Source: Eutypa lata (Eukaryota > Ascomycota > Sordariomycetes > Xylariales > Diatrypaceae). Taken from it: a stretch of DNA of 64,000 nt. Below are positions 57,301 to 64,000 of this stretch, piece after piece. Position numbers and translations under genes: made by a program. Within the stretch, counting starts at the first letter, position 1. Each line of letters begins with the position of its first letter. The DNA lies in assembly GCA_022661535.1 (NCBI GenBank), contig JAKULF010000008.1, positions 2,914,001-2,978,000 on the forward strand, given 5' to 3'. The notes beneath the pieces are model-generated. The model ran no database searches. It saw only the letters and a list, made by a program, of their open reading frames with translations, and was not told where the DNA came from.

Positions 57301-58164
57301 TTCGTCTATTTCGGGTAAAGATCCGACACTTGCAGCCAGAATAGACGATCTCCGGCTATCGTTACGTTTTTGTTCTTCATGCAAGTCTCGGATGGCGTCC
57401 TCAATGGAGGATGTTAGAGACAAACGTTCGGCAGTGGCTTCAAGCTGGGCGATATTACTGGCGTAAGAGGTGGTTCGAGTATTCGGTTCAGGGGTAGGAT
57501 GCCGTAAAGAAACGCTCTTGGTTGAAGCCGTGCGAATAAGAGGCTTTGGTTTTACAATAATTGGCTGTTGTGCATCTTCATCGTTTCTAGGGCTAGGAAG
57601 AGAAATGGGTGAATATGTTGATGAGGGTGATGTGATACCAGACGATGGGTTTGGGTTTCGGGCTTGGCCCCGGTCTCCCCGTGGGCCGCCTAAGGCTTTT
57701 GGGCTTTTAAGCTTGGGCCCGGATTCTCTTTCACGGAAAACCGCCGAGCCCAGACCTGGATTCGTGTTTTCTAGTAGCTTTGGATCCGTCGAACGTGCAT
57801 TGTTATCGTTGTTAGGGGCGGGTGGCTCGTATTCATGTATCCCAGTGGCTCGTGCTGTTGTTGCTGCATTATTATTATTATTAACTTGATTATTTTTGGT
57901 AGTTGTGGCAGTGCTGACGATACCCTTTTCGTAACCCAAGTCCGCCTCTACCCCCTGGTAACCCGTATCTTTGACGCCACGATCGATCGCAGGCAAGATA
58001 TCGCTATCCTCCATAGACAGTGGAGTAAAACTCGATTTGACCGAGGATAGGAACGGCATAGGCGACGATGAAAGAGCAGGAGAAAGCGACTCTAAAGGTG
58101 ACTGGATATCGGCGTGGTCATCATCGTTTTCGTTCTGCGCAACTTCACTATAGGTTCCAGCCAT
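54376..58164 (-). CDS. Large low-complexity protein, 1262 aa, conserved-fungal type
   Basis: Single uninterrupted ORF from ATG 58162-58164. Mostly disordered: Ser/Pro/Asn-rich N-terminal half with an Asn run (about 91-99), central charged region, an Asp/Lys run (DDKDDKDNKDKDKDKGKGK), and a Gly/Asn/Ala-rich C-terminus ending WRQSIWP. The most domain-like block is DPETGNTMLYYPARVPMMLN followed by LPEKLS (about 534-559), a segment I associate with an uncharacterised family widespread in filamentous ascomycetes. A motif recurs in the C-terminal third: DTPLGLLMARK, EETLGERMRRLRAREEAE and EETLGQRRRRLQAEREAG, predicted short charged helices. No membrane segment or signal peptide. Basic clusters (DKKRRSHLKK, PKKRSS) are possible nuclear or phosphoinositide-binding signals. 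Function unknown. The absence of introns over 3.8 kb contrasts with arg1. Confidence 0.85.
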   Translation of the reverse strand: MAGTYSEVAQNENDDDHADIQSPLESLSPALSSSPMPFLSSVKSSFTPLSMEDSDILPAIDRGVKDTGYQGVEADLGYEKGIVSTATTTKNNQVNNNNNAATTARATGIHEYEPPAPNNDNNARSTDPKLLENTNPGLGSAVFRERESGPKLKSPKALGGPRGDRGQARNPNPSSGITSPSSTYSPISLPSPRNDEDAQQPIIVKPKPLIRTASTKSVSLRHPTPEPNTRTTSYASNIAQLEATAERLSLTSSIEDAIRDLHEEQKRNDSRRSSILAASVGSLPEIDEHLPFPLQIPSASSILETNIAARQGGYSPAAFVLSAGNSPRSNSTRLRSGSNPLSRPDLDTENILSRHGPGKSSVRSVRSIKPTLTHIDEMEPPTTLTAAAMDAADQLPEVPDEDETLRIPPVDDHDLTPNGHQYHDSNTLDYWDQAVADAQRDSQYNNNRSTTPAGSTGSYDQADMAFADFDGEHCSPDAADFEDIPFGNLNSQASGNGPWTKPSYQDPRARGEYQDPSRPRLRAGTMERPQSYLDPETGNTMLYYPARVPMMLNLPEKLSRKPKADVRNIRRSQVLSAMPEPNRQSGAAWLPEFQPEPLDPFGSKPEPYTSQPQPEQVQEPPVSPQRNEQDGVQPQPTTTNAEEKRKSRMSIFDTNKRKSQAPNLDSLPPQLRASAFFDLPSESAPAIELKDGSAMATLDSILDASAKAPVSAFTDHVFAGSLGSEVYGVDKKRRSHLKKPSNATTNILEPKKRSSFLHLRKHSGLSRHSGSKEDRQETHEKTGSLKNAEEDEERQQLSGSIDGEPVQEEDEDEGQEVVYNGPPTTLLAELQMRKQQQKMRTQPLTQAYPNGLHSTLLELDTVAEVERKARNGKKVNLAWEGQGADDAESSEDEDTPLGLLMARKGHESDIAALAELNRPPGLMEKKEMEENEPLSRRRNRLQGRETGPAQRQGVLSLNPAFAMSRNALRPASPRLQVHAPEEDESEEETLGERMRRLRAREEAENLLPRARPVSAAFSTELFSQLGDTFKDEDDKDDKDNKDKDKDKGKGKQELQPPEEETLGQRRRRLQAEREAGSTTPLAASGGVNLNVPPKLVQRHSLADVLGASAAHANARTMLSDPRAERDRARQEEAARYRADQDHKLAAFRSQMPTNVNLGNGTPLGGNTVHAVGGYIAGRFNGGNAGGLGGQQPRVTSMYGAPANRGLLANSYPVQQVMVNPAAAATMGGGYGVSMATNNPYQMPVQPPAPMERVESWRQSIWP

Positions 58165-61100
58165 TTTCGCAAACTATCAAATCCAGTCTTTGAAGTGATT
58201 TGTGACGCCGACACCCTTTCCCTTATTTCCTTACACTATGCTTTCTAGAACTGAGCTGCGGTGCGAAGGTCCTTTCGGCTTATCGTTCCCTGTATAACTG
58301 CAAGATCGAAATATAATCTCCGTCGCTTGCATTTGGGTAACATGGACAGATGAGCAGTAAGTCGCGTGCACTCTGTGATGCGTTTCGTGTAACGGATGGT
58401 ATGGCGGGTCAAGTATTAAAGGGAAGAGGCAGAGACACCGGCATAGTTGATTGATGATCGTCCTATAGCTTAGGTAGATATGTAGGCGACTGAGAGGTAT
58501 GTAGGTAGTTTTTTTCCTGATATCGATCGATCTGATGGCAAAATGAGACGGACGCGGGAAATAGCGAATCACAAGCTTTCTATTACTGAGATTTGCGCAA
58601 CGCCAGGCCTTCTCGGGAGGCAATCTGAACGAACAATATACGATATGTATGTAGCTAATGATTGAGTATATGTACTTTAGAGTTAGGTATGCTGGGAACA
58701 ATGATGAAGTAGTTGGTCAGATCTTAAACTTTAACCCTCAATCAGAACAACTCAATCTCCCTTCATTCACTTTTTATTTTCCTTCTCTGGAAAAGAGACT
58801 TTAGATGGGTACCTGGTTTCGATCCTTGTAAAATGCTCGTGGCTTTTGGGAACTGTCTTGCCTCCTTTGCCTGGTAACCCTGGTTTCTTTTACGTCGCTG
58901 AGACGGGCAGACGGTTGGACGGCGCGATATGACAGGGATGGAATCGAAATGGGGCCGATCACTGTGGAAGTGTGGATGTCCCGTCACGTTGGCTGACAGT
59001 GCTGATAACAAAAGCTTTGGTGCTTCCACATTCCCCCCAATCGCCCAAACTTGGAGACATCGGCCGAAAACGTGGAGGAGCTATCACATCAGTGCTGGAC
59101 TGACAGCAGAGGACACGCTAAACACAGTACCATTTTTACTAATTAGGTAACCTCTATCTAATGTTTTGAACTAACACAGCATTGAACGTAAATATTGACT
59201 TGATACCATGGCTCACATATTCCCACATAATACCTACCTACGAGTTACAAGTTTAGAGATTTTTATAATTGCCTGATAGGCTGGAAGGTAATTGAGAAAT
59301 CTACATGTACATCCATACATACTTACCAGAGCTACGGCCCCAAGACCGTTATCATTGGCGCCGTCTCTCTAGACGGGCTTGCCTTGCCAAGTACTAACTT
59401 AAAGGCTTATGTACGTCTGGACCTAAACTAGTACTGTGCGATGTTACCGTAAGTTGGGTAGTGAAAATGAATGAATACGATTGGCTCATCAGGGAAATGT
59501 CAGGCACGCAGGCACGAGACATACATACGTGCATATTATTATGTGTTTTATAAGAATAGATAAATTTCGCGTCTTAACCCGAATCCGGACACTTCAGTTA
59601 CAGCTACACCAGATAGCTGTCGTCGTAGGTAAGCTGTAGGTAAGCTCCCTTTAATCTATGGGCTTACTTTACTACGACCTTAAAAGGATTAATATCCTAC
59701 CGACTTACGATCTCTAGCAATAACTATAAGGAGGCCTACGGTTCTGAGAACATTTACCTCGTGCAATACTGACAACCTGGTGCATACATACCTAGCATAT
59801 ACATATGCATGATTGAATTACACCAGTAGAGCTGCTTGCTCGTTATCTTATTGGCTATACGTAATCCTGTCACTCTACGTCAATACTTCTAGACACTATT
59901 GAACTTCATTTCATTAGTCTAGTGGGTACATAAAACACATAATCTGAACGTCACACCGCAATAGAGACAGATATCTTAACATGCAGAGTTCTATCGAGGT
60001 TGCAAGCGAGCTTGAAGCAGTGCGTACGTCATAGATGTAGTCGCGTGGTTGACTGGCTGTTAGCTACATGAAGAAATGCCGGCGCAAATTCAACTATCCG
60101 TATTGAGCATGGTCGTCTCTATAAGCTGTGCGTTTTATTCAATTTGTTACCTAACCGATTTAATTTTTAAAGTCGAATCCTCTATTATATCACTAACTAT
60201 GCCTCAACCCACTCAAGCTGGTGTCAGTATTGTACGGTCCTCATCAGGTAGGAAGTCTGGAAGTTAAGACAACCCACGCGAGACACCTTAATCAATTTAT
60301 TAGTTCATGTTGATTTCGTTCTTGTCACGTATATATCATAGCTAGGTACTTATCCGTCACCCCACGCAGGTAGTATTCATCAGTTAGAGATGGAGATACC
60401 CGCTAGAGAGACGGCAAGATCTTAGATAGCAAGCTGTTTAGTTTTACTTCCTGTAAGACGCGAATACGCGGGCCTCTCATCTCACCCGCCGGATTGGTTT
60501 GTGAAAATTAACATTTCGCGGTTCCCGTAGCGAGGTTGTTATCTTGTTAATCTTATTTACCTGTGTGATGTGTGATACCGTGGGTGAATCCTTCGCAACC
60601 ATCTTGCACCACGTCACTACCCGACAGAGCGAGACATAGGAGATTGGCGTCCAAATTACCCCAATGAGACGCTGATAAGGCTCGGAGAGGGATCGCTTGT
60701 GATTGTCGTATCTCTTGGCATTCGCTAACTTCATCCAAGATTACTGCAGAGAGAAGATTGCAATTTACCTATGAGACGTTTGGCCTTTGGGAAACGTTCG
60801 ACCATGGATCATGATAGGAAGAATGCTTGAGTCCTGCAGCTTACTAACCTTTTGATGGCTAGATAAAATGCTTCTATAACCACTTACATGCATAGGGCAT
60901 GTCTTAGCTTGCAGCAGCTGCCATCTGTCACTCAAGACTCTTTTGATGGTTTCACCACACTACGGATGCGGTGGTCCCTCACTTTATCTCTCGATACGGA
61001 TAGATGGTCCAGTCTAGGTACCGCATCTCGCATCTGGTGGTTCTCGTGGACCTTCCACTACCATGTCCCTGGGCATCCACTGGCTGTGCTTCCGCACCAG

Positions 61101-63039
61101 GTAGATGATTGTACGGGATGCAAGCCATCGCAGTTGTTGATTTCGCTTTCTGGGCTATGCACCTGCTGTGTGACCAGCACAGATTAAAGAGACCCAGAGA
61201 CGTTCGCTACATTTCTCACTAAAACGGGACTAGGAATTCAGAAAGCGAAGAGGTCGAAAAGTCTTCATCTATTTAAGAATGGGTGTTTGCATACCCGTCT
61301 GTAACGACGCACGTGGCTGAGACGAAATAGTAAAATAAAACAACGACACCATAATATACCTATAGGTCTCTTGTATATATAAACTCTCGCCTTATGTAAT
61401 TACCGGGCTATCTGATTCTGATGGGAGCTTACCCAAGCACTTGGCCCCTTATTCTACCGTGGCTATCAAATATTGCACAAGTAGGTGTCTATGTGTACTC
61501 ACCTACTCTCAATCTTCTGACCCGGTTGTTCGAAAGTCAAAGGCTCAATGCTTTTTGGAAACATCTAATAACATTGCACGTTTTTGGGGGAATTGTTGAG
61601 AGAGTTTCGGATGTAAGCCGTTATCTGATGCGCTTTGTTCCTTGGAATTGAATGTCCAAGTTTATCAAGGTGAAATGTGGCTGAAGATATCCCCAGAAGA
61701 TTAAGCACGGGCATATCACGGGCTTCTCCAGACAGCACTGACACCGCAGCACCGGCAGTCCTTCAATCCTCCCCCAAGTAGAACCGGGGCATCGATTTTG
61801 GTGGGTATTGTAACACTAGGATTTGGCGGTCTGGAACCCCCCAAAATGTGGACGCTCCAGGAGTGGAATTTGCATCGATTCCAGATTCACTGCCAGATTC
61901 CCTTTCAGATTCGCTTTAGCATTGCCTGCAGGCAGACGACCAACCAAGCTATTCAGAAAATTTGGCTCTCCAAAGAGTGCAGCTCAATTCCTTAAGTCTA
62001 TAAATATCAATCTCAAACGTTAATTCCGTTTATATCCAAGTCACATCTTATTATCTATCATCTTCTATGATTGGATGCGTTGGTGAGGTCTAGATCCTAT
62101 ATTCCCCTATTTTCGGTAGCTAGAGACTAGATTGGCTCGAGATCAAGCTGCATCCCGAGCGCCTCGACCGGGGTCTAGCGGCATAGCTAAGTTTTAAACA
62201 AAGATTCAATAGCTCGGGGCGCTATTCGCCCATGTTGTCGGTGAGTCGCAGATATGAATTCACGTAGGTATTCTTCGACGAATATCACGAAATGAAAAGA
62301 GGAACGTCAAGGACTCGCTGTGTTCCTATACCGTTAGGGGTATTGCAGGACGAATTGAAGCTCCAGGATTACCTATACTACATGCATCAACTTGTGATGT
62401 GGCCGGTATCGGAAGGCCTAGCTGATACTGACATTTTATGATGTCAGGGATATCTCCAACCCAAGCCCGAGCCGAGTGATGGGGATAATTCCTCACACTC
62501 GGCAAGAATCCGGGGGTGCCGGGCTGGAGTATCTTATGTACGAAATCAGCGGTAGGCATTGGGGCCGTGATTCTTCACATGAAACCGAATGAGCATGCTT
62601 ACCAGCTCGAGAGCAGGACGAATGGTTATATGTACCTACCTGGCGCGTATGTATGTAGTTATAAGCACATTAATTAGCAGGTTACTACGTAAGCAGGAGT
62701 ATATTTACCTTCACAGACCGAAGGTTAGAGTAGGCACCTATCTTAAGAGCCATGCATTGTTATTTGGTTAAAATTTCAAACGATATGCATTTTAGAATGT
62801 TGAAATAAACGAAATATAGGCATATGATTGTGTTCTCTTATAATCATCTACATCAACTATGAGCTTAATATTGGCGAAACTGCGTGGGCAAATGTAGACG
62901 TGCTTGAAATTATGTTCGTCTGTATTGTACCGTGTGTAAATCAAACACCCCTTTCACGTACCACCCCCCTTACGCCTTACTCGAATCTTCGAGATGCTTA
63001 TGCATTGACCTTAATTTTATTTATAAGTATTATTTTCAA
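58165..63039. other. Gene-poor stretch of 4.9 kb
   Basis: No supported gene. The first few hundred bases are the promoter/leader of the large minus-strand gene. TAGGTA/TACCTA words and CATACATA tracts are common. Frames at 58231-58701, 60477-60738, 61421-61651 and 62326-62559 are the longest; none has a recognisable domain. CCAGATTC-like words repeat at about 61880-61920. Confidence 0.5.
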
Positions 63040-64000
63040 ATAACGTCTTTTTTTAAAACAAAATATATTTTCTTATTTATTAATTTTCGACGAATTTAAC
63101 GATATAAATTTTATTATTTAATTATACGTTTAAAAAATAATTAATAACGTAATAAATAAAAAATTTATTTAAACGATTTTTAAAATATATTAAATTAAAC
63201 GCATTTATTTATAACATTAAATATAAAGTATAAAAATTCGAAAAAAAATATAATAAAACTTTATAAAAGTTATTTAAATATTAAAAAAACGATTTATTTA
63301 AATAAATCGTTATTTAAAATAAATTAAAATATATATTACTTTATTTTTAATTTTAAATATATACGTAACGTTTATTTTTAAACTTTAAAAATATTAAACG
63401 TTTAAATAAAAAATAAATAATGCGTTTTTTTAAACGTTATTTTAAAATATAAACTTTTAAAAGTTATATTATTAATTATAAACGTTTAAATAAAGTTATA
63501 ACGATTATTAATAATGTATTATTTAATCGATTAATTTTAAAAAAAGTTTAAATAATATTTATATATAATTAATAAAATATTAATAAGTTTAAAATAATAA
63601 AAAATATAAAAAATAATATTTTTATATTTAATAAAGTTTTTAAAAAGTTTATTTTTTTTAAAAAATATTTATAAACGTAAATAAATTTTAATAATTATTT
63701 ATATTTTTATTAATAATTAAACGTTTTTTTCGTTAATTATTTTTAATAACGTTAATATATAATAATAATGATTTTTAAATAAAAAAAAAATTAATTATAT
63801 AAAAATTAATATTTTATTATATTATTAAATAATTAAATAAATATAAAAATTAATTTAAAATAATTAAAAAAGTATTTATTTTTTATATAAAGTTTATTAA
63901 TTTTTAAAAATAACGACTTTTTATTTTTAATAATTATAATAATTATATAACGAAAAAATTTATATAAATTTATTTAATTAATAAAATTTATATTATTTTT
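63040..64000. repeat. A+T-saturated block, probable RIP product
   Basis: From about 63040 to the window end the sequence is nearly all A and T. Almost every remaining C is in CpG: reading 63061-64000 I find only about two CpA, no CpC and about six CpT. Loss of CpA with survival of CpG is the expected outcome of heavy repeat-induced point mutation, which converts CpA to TpA in duplicated DNA. No coding frame survives. The block continues beyond the window, so its origin (a transposon or a larger A+T isochore) cannot be told. Confidence 0.8.

Noticed and set aside
1..64000. CRISPR arrays, bacterial operons, secondary-metabolite cluster, intact transposase
   Set aside because: The genes are intron-bearing and eukaryotic. 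No spaced direct-repeat array, no large synthase gene and no transposase or reverse-transcriptase frame is present.

Overview
The window comes from the nuclear genome of a filamentous ascomycete (Pezizomycotina, most likely a sordariomycete). Genes carry short introns (46-155 nt) with CTAAC-like branch sites. Protein types restricted to or typical of these fungi are present: a HET-domain protein, a 2EXR protein, a membrane-anchored fucose-lectin-like protein and a bli-3 homologue. Tracts of extreme A+T content look like the product of repeat-induced point mutation (RIP). Gene density is low and the long intergenic stretches hold microsatellites, transposon remains and decayed genes. All gene models are read by eye: splice sites are inferred from frame continuity and GT..AG signals, not from transcripts.

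Layout. 1-6.6 kb: mostly non-coding, one small ORF at 3792. 6.65-7.5 kb: an intron-less protein with an HxD..H..R pattern. 10.1-11.8 kb: single-pass membrane protein with a fucose-lectin-like ectodomain. 12-16.4 kb: repeat-rich, with a duplicated perfect hairpin, a 10-bp tandem array and a decayed gene. 17.6-20.9 kb: a divergent pair, an FHA-plus-kinase protein facing a basic nuclear-type protein. 22.8-23.9 kb: 2EXR protein. 25.6-26.1 kb: relic that resembles CorA-like transporter-domain proteins. 26.7-30.8 kb: argininosuccinate synthase in 18 exons, then the bli-3 homologue. 32.6-33.7 kb: SRR1-like protein. 34.2-35.5 kb: Ldh_2-family oxidoreductase with a probable tRNA-derived SINE inserted about 130 bp upstream of its start. 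37.7-39.2 kb: bifunctional 6-phosphofructo-2-kinase/fructose-2,6-bisphosphatase. 44.7-45.5 kb: a TIR element with an A+T-saturated core, bounded by TA dinucleotides and ending 9 bp before the start codon of a HET-domain gene (45.5-48.1 kb). 48.9-49.8 kb: TMEM53/DUF829 protein. 50.3-50.5 kb: small Cys-rich protein. 54.4-58.2 kb: a 1262-residue low-complexity protein in one exon. 63.04-64 kb: edge of an A+T-saturated block.

The metabolic genes (arginine biosynthesis, fructose-2,6-bisphosphate control, an NAD(P)-dependent oxidoreductase) are housekeeping-like and do not form one pathway cluster. I see no polyketide, peptide-synthetase or terpene cluster, no rRNA, no convincing tRNA and no CRISPR. 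The most informative non-genic signals are the SINE with an 18-bp target duplication, the mariner-like TIR element abutting the HET gene, and the unusually fragmented argininosuccinate synthase gene with a 10-nt exon and a probable GC-AG intron.
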